Shown: piece after piece, positions 13,879-22,524 of the stretch
Numbering within the stretch: position 1 is the first letter of the stretch
Layout of the letters: the number at the start of each line of letters is the position of its first letter
NCBI GenBank assembly: GCA_015064085.1
Contig: SVSX01000014.1
Span: 1 to 39,442, forward strand
Source of the DNA: Oscillospiraceae bacterium
GTDB taxonomy: Bacteria; Bacillota; Clostridia; Oscillospirales; CAG-272
Direction of reading: 5' to 3'
Length of the DNA: 39,442 bases
Program-made: the position numbers and the translations under genes
The notes under the pieces: model-generated
Told to the model about the DNA's origin: nothing
Databases searched by the model: none
The model's input: the letters and a program-made list of their open reading frames with translations, nothing else

Positions 13879-15654
13879 ATGTTGAGAACACATAATTGTA
13901 ATGAGCTTAGCATCGATCATATCGGTCAGAAGGTTACTCTGACAGGTTGGATCGAAACCGTCCGCGACCACGGCGGCGTCCTTTTCGTTGACCTTCGCGA
14001 CCACTACGGCGTGACGCAGATCGTTTTTTCCGATGACTCTATGATCGCGGGTATGTCCAAGGAGACGGTCGTTCTGGTTGAGGGCAACGTAACAAAAAGA
14101 GCGGAGGAGACGGTAAACCCCAAGATCGCTACGGGTCTTATCGAGGTCCGCGCCGAGAAGATCGAGGTGCTCGGTCCTTGTCAGCTGGCTCTTCCCTTTG
14201 AGATCGACGCTTCTACCCTTACCCGTGAGGAGGTGCGCCTGAAATATCGCTACCTCGACCTCAGAAACCGCAAGATACACAACAATATCGTGCTCCGCTC
14301 GAAGATACTCAGCTACCTTCGCCGTCAGATGGAGGATCTGGGCTTCCTTGAGATCCAGACACCTATACTCACAGCTTCCTCTCCCGAGGGCGCTCGTGAC
14401 TACCTCGTTCCCAGCCGTAAGCACAAGGGCAAGTTCTATGCTCTTCCCCAAGCGCCTCAGCAGTTCAAGCAGCTTCTTATGGCGTCGGGCTTCGACCGCT
14501 ATTTCCAGATAGCTCCCTGCTTCCGTGACGAGGATGCCCGTCAGGACCGCTCACCGGGTGAATTCTATCAGCTCGACTTTGAGATGTCCTTCGCTACTCA
14601 GGAGGACGTGTTCGCTGTGGCTGAGACAGTCGTTTACAACACCTTCAAGGAGTTCTCGGACAAGGAGGTCTCGAAGCCTCCCTTCCGCCGTATCACCTTC
14701 GCCGACGCGATGCTCAAATACGGCTCGGATAAGCCCGACCTCAGAAATCCCCTTGAGATCAAGGATCTGACCGACTTCTTCGCAAAGCACGAATTCCTCA
14801 ATATCAACGGCAGAACAGTTCCCTTCAAGAACAAGCTCGTCCGCGGTATCGTCGCTAACTACCTCGTCAAGAAGGACGGAGAGGGCGACGGCAAGAAGGC
14901 GTTCGAAAAGGCTATCGACGTATATTCCAGAAGCATCGGAATGAAGTTCGGATGCGGATATATCACCCTTGAGGACGGAGAGTTCAAGGGCCCCATCGCC
15001 AAGTTCCTCACCGAGGAGCAGAAGGCTGAGCTCTGTGAGCTTTGCGGCATCAAGAACGGCGACTCCCTCTTCTTCATAAGCGACAGCGCATCTGTCATCA
15101 ACAAGCTCGCGGGCGAGATGAGGACCTGGATCGGCAACGAGCTCGGTCTTATCAGAAAGGATTCCTTCGAATTCTGCTTCATCGTCGACTTCCCCATGTA
15201 CGAGCTCAATCCCGAAACAAACAAGATCGACTTTACTCACAACCCCTTCTCTATGCCTCAGGGCGGTATGGACGCGCTTCTCAACAAAGATCCCCTTGAG
15301 ATCTTCGCTTATCAGTACGATATCGTCTGCAACGGCGTAGAGCTTTCCTCGGGAGCTGTCAGAAACCACAACCCCGAGATAATGAGAAAGGCGTTCGAGA
15401 TCGCGGGCTACGGTGAGGAGGATCTTAAGGCTAAGTTCGGCGCTCTTTACACCGCCTTCGCTTACGGCGCGCCGCCTCACGCAGGTATGGCTCCCGGTGT
15501 TGACAGAATGATAATGCTCATCGCCGAGGAGGAGACTATCCGCGACGTTATCGCATTCCCGCTCAACGGAAACGCGCAGGATCTTATGATGGGAGCACCC
15601 GGTGAGGTCACCGAGCAGCAGCTCCGCGAGGTCCATATCAAGGTTAGAGACTGA
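13879..15654 (+). CDS. aspS: Aspartyl-tRNA synthetase, probably non-discriminating
   Basis: This 591-residue bacterial-type AspRS has an OB-fold anticodon-binding domain (about 1-110), then the class II catalytic core with APQQFKQLLMASGFDRYFQIAPCFRDEDARQDRSPGEFYQLDFEM. The GAD insertion follows, and then motif 3 near 537-552 (GAPPHAGMAPGVDRMIML). Residue 31 is His in RDHGGVLF. Discriminating enzymes such as E. coli's have Leu there, and His is a known mark of enzymes that also charge tRNA(Asn) with Asp. With the Asn T-box and gatCAB behind it, this supports indirect Asn-tRNA synthesis. Ribosome site GGAGGA precedes the ATG. Confidence 0.95.
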   Translation: MLRTHNCNELSIDHIGQKVTLTGWIETVRDHGGVLFVDLRDHYGVTQIVFSDDSMIAGMSKETVVLVEGNVTKRAEETVNPKIATGLIEVRAEKIEVLGPCQLALPFEIDASTLTREEVRLKYRYLDLRNRKIHNNIVLRSKILSYLRRQMEDLGFLEIQTPILTASSPEGARDYLVPSRKHKGKFYALPQAPQQFKQLLMASGFDRYFQIAPCFRDEDARQDRSPGEFYQLDFEMSFATQEDVFAVAETVVYNTFKEFSDKEVSKPPFRRITFADAMLKYGSDKPDLRNPLEIKDLTDFFAKHEFLNINGRTVPFKNKLVRGIVANYLVKKDGEGDGKKAFEKAIDVYSRSIGMKFGCGYITLEDGEFKGPIAKFLTEEQKAELCELCGIKNGDSLFFISDSASVINKLAGEMRTWIGNELGLIRKDSFEFCFIVDFPMYELNPETNKIDFTHNPFSMPQGGMDALLNKDPLEIFAYQYDIVCNGVELSSGAVRNHNPEIMRKAFEIAGYGEEDLKAKFGALYTAFAYGAPPHAGMAPGVDRMIMLIAEEETIRDVIAFPLNGNAQDLMMGAPGEVTEQQLREVHIKVRD

Positions 15655-15698
15655 TCTTTGACATAACACTCACCCTAATGGATAAAGGAGTTTAATTT

Positions 15699-15980
15699 AT
15701 GGATAGAGATACACTTAGAAGGCTTGAGCTCTTAAACCAGCTCAGCCTTACAGAAGCGCAAAAGGAGGATGTATTCTCCTTCTTCGCAGATAGAGACGAG
15801 GATCTTAAAGCCCTTGAGGCGATAGACACCGAAAACACCGAGAGAATGGTTCACGTTATGCCCATTATGACGGTGGTCCGCGAGGACGTGGTGTCTCAGC
15901 CCTTCGCGCGTGAGGATCTTCAGCGCGGCGCGCCCGAGACCGACGAGGGTTATTGGTGCGTTCCCCGCGTGGTAGAATAA
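15699..15980 (+). CDS. gatC: GatCAB subunit C
   Basis: This 93-residue subunit ties GatA and GatB together in the amidotransferase. The N-terminal helical half (RLELLNQLSLTEAQKEDVFSFF) and the conserved C-terminal tail (EGYWCVPRVVE) are in place. The start follows AAAGGAG at a good distance. It lies 44 bp after aspS and 17 bp before gatA. Confidence 0.88.
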   Translation: MDRDTLRRLELLNQLSLTEAQKEDVFSFFADRDEDLKALEAIDTENTERMVHVMPIMTVVREDVVSQPFAREDLQRGAPETDEGYWCVPRVVE

Positions 15981-15997
15981 CAGGTCGGGAGGATATT

Positions 15998-17194
15998 ATG
16001 ATGAAGGCTTACACATATAAAGCAGATACGGCGGCAGAAAAAAGAATAGTCGCCGACGATATGATCCTGACAAAAGATATACCCACCACCGCAGGCTCTA
16101 AAATGCTTGAAGGGTATGTCAGCCTTTTCGAGGCTGAGGCGCTCACACGCCTCAAAAACGCGGGCTATTCCCTTTCGGGAAAGGCAGACGTAGGCGAGTT
16201 CGCTATCGACCTTCTCGGCGAGACCTCTGTACGCGGAGCTCTCTCCGTTGACGGAAAAATACTGAACCCCGCGGCAGAGATAGTCAGCTCGGGCGAGGCT
16301 ATGGCAGCCCTCACACTCGACGTGAACGGCTCGGTTCGCCGCGCGGCGGCTCAGAGCGGTCTCATAAGCGTCAAGCCCACCTACGGCACTGTTTCAAGAT
16401 ACGGAACTATCCCCGCGGCGTGCTCGGGTGAAACGGTAAGCGTTATGGCAAAATGCCCCTCGGTATGCCGTGAGGTCCTCGGAGTGATCGCTGGTCACGA
16501 CGATAAGGACGGCACGAGCCTTCCCGAGGAAAAATGCGCTCTCGTGAGCGCAGCCGCTCCCATTCGCCGCGTGGCTATCCTCACCGATATGGCAGAGGGA
16601 GCTGACGGCAGCGTGACCGAGAGGATCGATGCCCTTTCAAGGGCGCTTGAGGCTTCGGGAGTTACAGTTGAGAAAATAAGCTCAACTCTCATTTCCTCGG
16701 CTCGCGCCGCTTGGAATATCCTTATGAGCGCCGAGCTCTGCAACAACGTTTCCCGTTACGACGGAGTCAAGTACGGCTACCGTTCCGATAACTTCTCGGG
16801 TCTTGACGAGCTCTACACCAACAGCCGCACAGAGGCGTTCGGCGAGCTCCTTAAGACGGCTATCCTCTTCGGCTCTGACACACTTTCAACGGAAAATTAT
16901 ATGAAGGTCTACGACAAGTCGCTTCGCGTCCGCAGACTCATTTCGGAGGAGTTCACAAGAATGTTCGAGAGCTTCGACGCGGTGATGATGCCCGCTTGCT
17001 CCTCTATGAGTTACACAGAGGAAGCGGTCAAAGCAGACAAATACCTCTGCTTCAAGGAGAATTTCTACACCGCTCCCGCAAGTATCACGGGACTTCCCGC
17101 TGTGGTTACGGGCGGAGTACAGCTTGTAGGCAGAGCCTTCTCCGAGGCGGCGCTCCTCGACCTCGCTGAGCTTTCCGCAAAGGAGGGTAAATAA
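15998..17194 (+). CDS. gatA: GatA-like amidase subunit, short and apparently lacking the glutaminase site
   Basis: This 398-residue protein occupies the gatA position (usual length about 485). It aligns with GatA from KDIPTTAGSKMLEGYV to the end, including KPTYGTVSRYGTIP, IAGHDDKDGTS, SRYDGVKYGYRS and SLRVRRLI. The ~60-residue N-terminal region is missing. The catalytic Lys of IKDN is Asp20 (IVADDM), GGSSGGSAAAV is reduced to EIVSSGEAMAA with about ten residues deleted, and DTGGSIRQPA is DVNGSVRRAA with Ser112 kept. The Arg and Asp that hold glutamine appear as Thr287 and Asn355. Start 15998 follows GGGAGGA. It may be a structural subunit; a second true GatA could exist elsewhere. Confidence 0.85.
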   Translation: MMKAYTYKADTAAEKRIVADDMILTKDIPTTAGSKMLEGYVSLFEAEALTRLKNAGYSLSGKADVGEFAIDLLGETSVRGALSVDGKILNPAAEIVSSGEAMAALTLDVNGSVRRAAAQSGLISVKPTYGTVSRYGTIPAACSGETVSVMAKCPSVCREVLGVIAGHDDKDGTSLPEEKCALVSAAAPIRRVAILTDMAEGADGSVTERIDALSRALEASGVTVEKISSTLISSARAAWNILMSAELCNNVSRYDGVKYGYRSDNFSGLDELYTNSRTEAFGELLKTAILFGSDTLSTENYMKVYDKSLRVRRLISEEFTRMFESFDAVMMPACSSMSYTEEAVKADKYLCFKENFYTAPASITGLPAVVTGGVQLVGRAFSEAALLDLAELSAKEGK

Positions 17195-17196
17195 TT

Positions 17197-18639
17197 ATGA
17201 AATACGAAACAGTCATCGGTCTTGAGGTCCACGTTGAGCTCGCTACCGATTCAAAGATCTTCTGCTCCTGCTCGGCTCATTCCTACGGAGCAGACCCCAA
17301 CTCTCACGTTTGTCCCGCCTGCTGCGGTATGCCGGGTATGCTCCCCGTTGTAAACAAGAGAGTAGTCGATTTCGGTATGAAGGCAGGTCTTATGCTTGAC
17401 TGTCATATCAACCGCACCACCACCTTCGACAAGAAGAGCTATTACTATCCCGACCTTCCCGCGGCTTATCAGACTACTCAGTGGTTTGCGCCCGTGGCTG
17501 TGAACGGTCTTGTTGAGATAACCACCTCAAAGGGCAAGAAGAACGTCCGTATCAAGCAGATCCATATGGAGGAGGATGCGGGAAAGCTTGTCCACGATAT
17601 AAGAGAGGACACCACACACGTTGACTTCAACAGAACCAGCGTTCCGCTGATCGAGATAGTCAGCCAGCCCGACCTTTCGAGCGCCGAGGAGGTAGAGGCT
17701 TACCTTGAGCGCCTTAAGACACTTCTCCGCTACGCGAGAGTCGCCGAGTGCGAGATGGCGCACGGAACTATGCGCTGTGACGTAAACCTTTCGGTTCGCC
17801 CCGAGGGCAGCGACAAGCTCGGCGTGAGAACCGAAATGAAGAATATGAACTCGGTAGAGGCTATCAAGCGCGCTATCGAATATGAGACCGCGAGACATAT
17901 CGACGCTCTCGAGAACGGCACAGAGGAGCTCCGTCAGGAGACACGCCGTTGGGACGACATCAAGGGAAAGAGCTACGCTATGAGATCCAAGGAGACCGCG
18001 GGTGATTACCGCTATTTCCCCGATCCCAACGTAATGCCCGTGGTTATCGACGATACTTGGTTTGAGAGCATCAAGTCATCACTTCCCGAATTCCCCGAGG
18101 TCAAGCGCGCGCGCTATGCCGAGGAGTACGGTCTTTCCGAATACGACGCCGAGCAGCTCACAAAGAGCATTGCCCTCTGCGAGTGCTTTGAGGACGCCTT
18201 CTCTGTCTGCAAGAGCGCTAAGGACGCGGCTAACTGGATGATCTCCGAGGTGATGAGCATACTCAATGCCCGTCAGATGACCTACGATATGCTGAAGCTC
18301 AACGGAAAGGCTCTCGGAGAGCTGATCCTGCTTGTATCAGAGGGCAAGGTCGGACGCGCGAACGGAAAGAAGATACTCGGCGCGATGTTTGACGATCCCA
18401 CCATCGCCCCTGCCGCTTACGCGGAGGAGAACGGTCTTATCGTTTCAAACGACACGGGACTTATCGAAAAGGTAGTTGCCGAGGTAGTCGCATCCGATCC
18501 CAAGGCTGTTGCCGACTACAAGGGCGGCAAGGAAAAGGCGCTTATGTCTCTCTTCGGAAGATGTATGAAGCAGCTCAAGGGCAACTGCGATCCTCAGATG
18601 CTGAGAACTATTCTCATAGATATTGTAAATAAGCAGTGA
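17197..18639 (+). CDS. gatB: GatCAB subunit B (kinase/transamidase)
   Basis: This 480-residue, full-length subunit activates Asp or Glu on misacylated tRNA with ATP and amidates it with ammonia. The N-terminal IGLEVHVEL, HMEEDAGK (about 126-133) and DYRYFPDP motifs of the catalytic cradle are intact. A cysteine set CSC...CPACC (about 28-49) fits the zinc-bearing GatB type. The C-terminal YqeY-like tRNA-binding tail is present. In contrast to its GatA partner nothing looks degenerate. AGGAGGG (17181-17187) overlaps the end of gatA. Confidence 0.95.
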   Translation: MKYETVIGLEVHVELATDSKIFCSCSAHSYGADPNSHVCPACCGMPGMLPVVNKRVVDFGMKAGLMLDCHINRTTTFDKKSYYYPDLPAAYQTTQWFAPVAVNGLVEITTSKGKKNVRIKQIHMEEDAGKLVHDIREDTTHVDFNRTSVPLIEIVSQPDLSSAEEVEAYLERLKTLLRYARVAECEMAHGTMRCDVNLSVRPEGSDKLGVRTEMKNMNSVEAIKRAIEYETARHIDALENGTEELRQETRRWDDIKGKSYAMRSKETAGDYRYFPDPNVMPVVIDDTWFESIKSSLPEFPEVKRARYAEEYGLSEYDAEQLTKSIALCECFEDAFSVCKSAKDAANWMISEVMSILNARQMTYDMLKLNGKALGELILLVSEGKVGRANGKKILGAMFDDPTIAPAAYAEENGLIVSNDTGLIEKVVAEVVASDPKAVADYKGGKEKALMSLFGRCMKQLKGNCDPQMLRTILIDIVNKQ

Positions 18640-18663
18640 TCCTACACCGAAGGACGGCTTTAT

Positions 18664-18707
18664 AAGAATACGGCATATCTCGAAAGAGGTATGCCGTATT
18701 CTTCGTT
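18664..18707 (+). terminator. Terminator of the aspS-gatCAB operon
   Basis: AAGAATACGGCATA (18664-18677) and its exact complement (18690-18703) form a 14-bp stem with an inner CTC/GAG extension, followed by CGTTTG. Confidence 0.75.
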
Positions 18708-18885
18708 TGTGTCCACAAATGCTGCGCTCCGCCTCCTTGTGTCATCCTGAGCGGAGGGCGAAGCATCGGGATCTACGAAATTGGAACAATATGCTCTTGC
18801 CCGAGCTCCTGCTTGATTATGCCTCGTCACCTACGTTTCGAACAATTTTATTCGTTCGCCACCTATACCAATATGAGGTTATCTA
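18708..18885. other. Intergenic repeat remnants
   Basis: This holds GTCATCCTGAGCGGAGGGCG...CGGGATCTACG (18737-18780), related in inverted form to 10450-10490. It also holds an inverted copy (about 18829-18868) of the TGGCGAAC...TTCGAA element found at 10693 and 10910. No gene is seen. Confidence 0.6.
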
Positions 18886-18914
18886 TTTACATTCTCCCTC
18901 TTTTGTGATATAAT
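18886..18914 (+). promoter_or_regulatory. Promoter of the YfcC-type transporter operon
   Basis: TTTACA (18886-18891), 17 bp, TATAAT (18909-18914) with a TGA extension. Confidence 0.8.
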
Positions 18915-18940
18915 ATTCCTAATATATATGCGAGGTAATT

Positions 18941-20380
18941 ATGGATAAAAAGTCAAGTCTGAAAATAAGTAAAAAATCTTTTATATCCTCGGTGCTGATA
19001 CTGCTCTTGCTGATGATCTGCGCGGGAGTTCTCACTATCCTTATTCCTTCGGGCGAATTTCAAAGGACCGAGGTGGACGGTCGGGAGGCTATAATCCCCA
19101 ACACCTTTACCTTTAAGGAGGGCGATCCCTACCCCGTCTGGCGGTGGTTCACTGCCCCCTTCGAGACCCTTGTGGGCGACGATGCCGTGACCGTCATCTC
19201 AATAATCCTCTTCATCTGCGTTGTCGGCGGCACATTTACCGTCCTCGACAAAAGCGGAATGCTGAGATTTATTATGACCGAGCTGGTAAAGCGCTTCGAA
19301 CGCTCAAAATACACCCTTATGGCTGTGCTGATCCTCTTCTTTATGCTCTTCGGCTCGGTCTTCGGAATTTTTGAGGAGCTCGTTGCGCTCGTGCCTATCG
19401 TGATACTGCTCTCCTACGCCCTTGGCTGGGATTCCCTGACGGGGCTTGGAATGAGCGCCCTTGCGGCGGGCTTCGGATTTTCGGCGGCGACCCTCAATCC
19501 CTTTACTCTCGGTGTGGCTCAAGAGCTTGCGGGTATTCCTCCTTTCTCGGGAATTGCCTTCAGAGCGGCGGTATTTTGCGTCTGCTACGTCATTCTCTAC
19601 CTTTTCGTTCGCTTTCACGCCAAAAGGGTGGAAAAAGATCCCTCCCGCTCACCCGTCTATATTGAGGACAAAGCCCAGCGTGAGCAGTATGCCGACACCT
19701 ACGCCGCTGAAAAGCTCCACAACAGTGAGCATCTAAAAAAGACGGTCATCATCTTCGGCGCGTCCCTCGCAGCTATCATTCTTTACATAATCGCGGGATT
19801 TTTCTTCCCCGTTCTTTCGTCGGTCTCTCTCCCCGTGATGGGTATATTCTTCCTCGTCGGCGGACTCACCGCCGCGGCGGTGTCACATTACGGAGGCTCG
19901 ATAGCAAAAGATTTCCTCTCGGGAGTGGGAGCTATCGCCCCGAGCGGACTTCTCATTATGATGGCAATGTCGGTCAAGCTGATAATCACAGAGGGCGGAA
20001 TAATCGACACTATTCTTTTCTACCTTTCGGAAAAGGTCTCGGGAATGGGCAGATACGGCGCGGCGGTTATGATCTTCCTGCTTGTGCTTCTCCTCAATTT
20101 CTTCGTCAGCTCGGGCTCGGCAAAGGCTTTTCTGCTGATGCCTATAATCGCTCCACTCTCGGAGCTTGTGGGTCTTTCGGGACAGGTGGCTGTCCTTGCC
20201 TTCTGCTTTGGAGACGGCTTTACCAATATGCTCTATCCCACAAACGCTCTGCTTATAATCACACTCGGTCTCACCGTGGTAAGCTACCCCAAGTGGTTCA
20301 GGTGGACTATCCCGCTTCAGCTCCTTATGCTGGCAGTCAATATACTGCTTCTGCTTATTGCAATATTTATTGGTTTTTAG
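18941..20380 (+). CDS. YfcC-family (DcuC-like) membrane transporter
   Basis: This 479-residue protein has about twelve membrane segments and a short basic N terminus. LTILIPSGEFQRTEVDGREAIIP after the first helix, GFGFSAATLNPFTLGVAQELAGI, and FFVSSGSAKAFLLMPIIAPLSELVGLSGQ near the C terminus are typical of the YfcC/DcuC/arginine-ornithine-like group of C4-dicarboxylate or amino-acid carriers. The substrate cannot be set from sequence. It is followed after 11 bp by a membrane metallopeptidase gene, which suggests joint expression and perhaps peptide or amino-acid use. Confidence 0.85.
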   Translation: MDKKSSLKISKKSFISSVLILLLLMICAGVLTILIPSGEFQRTEVDGREAIIPNTFTFKEGDPYPVWRWFTAPFETLVGDDAVTVISIILFICVVGGTFTVLDKSGMLRFIMTELVKRFERSKYTLMAVLILFFMLFGSVFGIFEELVALVPIVILLSYALGWDSLTGLGMSALAAGFGFSAATLNPFTLGVAQELAGIPPFSGIAFRAAVFCVCYVILYLFVRFHAKRVEKDPSRSPVYIEDKAQREQYADTYAAEKLHNSEHLKKTVIIFGASLAAIILYIIAGFFFPVLSSVSLPVMGIFFLVGGLTAAAVSHYGGSIAKDFLSGVGAIAPSGLLIMMAMSVKLIITEGGIIDTILFYLSEKVSGMGRYGAAVMIFLLVLLLNFFVSSGSAKAFLLMPIIAPLSELVGLSGQVAVLAFCFGDGFTNMLYPTNALLIITLGLTVVSYPKWFRWTIPLQLLMLAVNILLLLIAIFIGF

Positions 20381-20391
20381 GAGGATAACTT

Positions 20392-22410
20392 ATGATATAT
20401 ATTATTTTTTGTTTCGTAATTCCGATATTGTCCGATATTTTGGGTATTATTCTGAAAAGCTATTTAGCGGCTTCTCTTCCCCTTACAATATCGCTTCTCG
20501 TCCTTGCTCTGCTCCCGATACCGATCTTTGCGGCAAACATAATTGCCACATCGGTGTACACAAAACGGATTAAGGGTGAAAAGGTCGACAGCTTTCAAAG
20601 ATATCTACTCGAGCACCGAGAAAAAGCAAAGTCCGAGTCACACAAGGGACTCTCTCAGCTGAAAAGGATACGCTACCTCACAAACGCGTATTCTGTTTTG
20701 CTGGTTCTCTGCGCCATCTCCGCCGCTGTCCTTTCCTCGGCTTTTATCGGTGCTACAGAATGCTTCCCCCTTCTCATATATCCATTTTTGATAATGTACG
20801 CGGTACAACGCAGGATCAAAAAGAGAGAAAAAGAGGAGGATAATTCCGATAATTTCGCAAAGCCGGAGGATTATCCAAATCTCCACGCGCTGGCAAAGAG
20901 AGCGGCATCGGCTGTCGGATGCGAAACCAAGGAGATCAGAATATTCTTTACCTCCTCCTTTAACGTATCGATCTCAAAAAACAAGAGCTACTACATTCTC
21001 TTTTTAGGCGCTATGGTATTGGATAACCTTACCGAGGAGGAGCTCTACAACACGTTGCTCCACGAATTTTCTCACGTTTCGGATAAATATAAGAAGATCA
21101 ATAAGGAAAGAGATTATTACTGCTTCATCACCTCGATAGACGACATCCTCAACTTCGCATCAAAAATAGCCGCAAAGTTCTATCTCTTCAGTGACATCTT
21201 CCTTTTCATACGCTATACGGTATTCGATTACGCCACCACACTTATGATAGAAACAGACGCGGATGAGGCTATGGCAAAATACGGCGACCCGAAGATCGCC
21301 GCCTCAATGCTTATTAAGTTCAGCTATCATGACAGATTCCAATGGGAGGACGGCTCTTACGATTCAGAACCCTTATATGCCGACGAAGAGCCTCCCAAAA
21401 ACAGCGTACGCAACGAGTCGATGAAGCTGAAAAAAGCTATGGAGGAAAAGTCGGAGCTCTGGAACGACCTTGCTTCAAGGGAGATACTTGCCAACAACTC
21501 CACACACCCCACCGTAAAAATGAGAATTTCCGCCCTGGGCATCGAGGAGATAAAAACCGTTCATTCGAGCAGCTCCGAGGCGTATCTTGACGAAAAAGAA
21601 AAAGCCCTTGATATGATCGACTCGATCATATATGACAGAATAAGTAAAAATTATGAGGAGATACGTCGGGATAACTATATAGAGCCTCTTGAGAGGATCA
21701 CACAGTGGGAAGGCGAGGGCTCGCCCCTGCGTGGCGAAAGCTATGCCGATATAATAAGCGATCTCAGAGATCTCGGAAGATGCAAGGATGCTGAGGCGCT
21801 GTGCGACAGAGCAATAGCCGAGCTTCCCGCCGCCTCCGCTCACAGCGCGCACTTCTTCAAGGGCGCATTTCTCCTCCACAGGTACGACGCGAGCGGTATA
21901 GATCACGTCTATAAAGCCATTGAGGAGAATATGAACTACTGTGATGAAGGTCTTGATATGATCGGAAGCTTCTGCTGCATCACGGGAAGAGAAAAGGAGC
22001 TTGCCGAATACAGAGAAAAAGCGGTAGTCATCGCGCAGAAGAATTATGACGAGGACATCAACGCGAGTGAGCTTAACAAAAAGGACGACCTTCGCGGAGA
22101 GTCTCTTCCCGAGGGTATGCTCGAGGATATACTCGGTTATATAGCAACTATAGACGAGGGTATCATCGATAAAATATACCTTGTGAGAAAGACGATAAGC
22201 GAGAGCTTCTTCACCAGCGCCTTCGTTGTGGGATTTTCCTGCAAAGACGCCAAGAAGATACACAGCGTGATGCATAAGATCTTTCTTTACCTTGATGCTC
22301 ACCCCTCGGGTTGGCAATTTTCTCTCTTCGAGCTTTCCGAGCATAAGGACATAGATTTTGAAAAGATTGAGGGAAGCCTTGTTTACACGGCTGATAAAAA
22401 AGAAGATTGA
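20392..22410 (+). CDS. Membrane-bound M48-like zinc metallopeptidase with C-terminal helical repeats
   Basis: This 672-residue protein has two N-terminal hydrophobic pairs (about 1-55 and 97-137), then an M48-type domain with LLHEFSH (His224, Glu225, His228) and the glutamate ligand in IETDADEA (Glu287). The C-terminal half (about 440-660) is helical and TPR-like (LRDLGRCKDAEALCDRAIAEL, IDHVYKAIEENMNYC). The family cleaves membrane or surface proteins. The start follows TAGGAGGA, 11 bp after the transporter. The long C-terminal extension is much larger than in HtpX. The specific role is unknown. Confidence 0.85.
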   Translation: MIYIIFCFVIPILSDILGIILKSYLAASLPLTISLLVLALLPIPIFAANIIATSVYTKRIKGEKVDSFQRYLLEHREKAKSESHKGLSQLKRIRYLTNAYSVLLVLCAISAAVLSSAFIGATECFPLLIYPFLIMYAVQRRIKKREKEEDNSDNFAKPEDYPNLHALAKRAASAVGCETKEIRIFFTSSFNVSISKNKSYYILFLGAMVLDNLTEEELYNTLLHEFSHVSDKYKKINKERDYYCFITSIDDILNFASKIAAKFYLFSDIFLFIRYTVFDYATTLMIETDADEAMAKYGDPKIAASMLIKFSYHDRFQWEDGSYDSEPLYADEEPPKNSVRNESMKLKKAMEEKSELWNDLASREILANNSTHPTVKMRISALGIEEIKTVHSSSSEAYLDEKEKALDMIDSIIYDRISKNYEEIRRDNYIEPLERITQWEGEGSPLRGESYADIISDLRDLGRCKDAEALCDRAIAELPAASAHSAHFFKGAFLLHRYDASGIDHVYKAIEENMNYCDEGLDMIGSFCCITGREKELAEYREKAVVIAQKNYDEDINASELNKKDDLRGESLPEGMLEDILGYIATIDEGIIDKIYLVRKTISESFFTSAFVVGFSCKDAKKIHSVMHKIFLYLDAHPSGWQFSLFELSEHKDIDFEKIEGSLVYTADKKED

Positions 22411-22452
22411 CCTGATGTTCTGACGAGTATCTTGCTATCCCGTCAGCATACA

Positions 22453-22498
22453 AAAAGGGGCTGTCTCAAATACAAATTTGAGACAGCCCCTTTTGATA
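22453..22498. terminator. Convergent terminator of the GGCTGTCTCAAA family
   Basis: A perfect 19-bp stem (arms 22453-22471 and 22476-22494) has A4 at the outer left and T4 at the outer right, so it can work in both directions between the peptidase and PHP genes. Confidence 0.85.
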
Positions 22499-22524
22499 TA
22501 TCCGACTTATAAAATTTTTATGAG

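Noticed and set aside
14551-15669. 372-residue open frame on the minus strand
   Set aside because: It is a shadow of aspS, with composition (L, S, V, E rich) that follows from the opposite strand and no family motif.
15655-15698. Possible internal promoter (TTGACA at 15659) before gatC
   Set aside because: No acceptable -10 lies at 16-18 bp. The sequence is more simply the aspS-gatC spacer.
15953-15997. Upstream extension of gatA (MVRSPRGRITGREDI)
   Set aside because: It overlaps the end of gatC out of frame and does not supply the missing GatA N-terminal sequence. GGGAGGA fits the ATG at 15998.
20601-22344. Long minus-strand frames under the M48 peptidase
   Set aside because: The + strand protein has HEFSH and the glutamate ligand in order; the minus frames have no motif.
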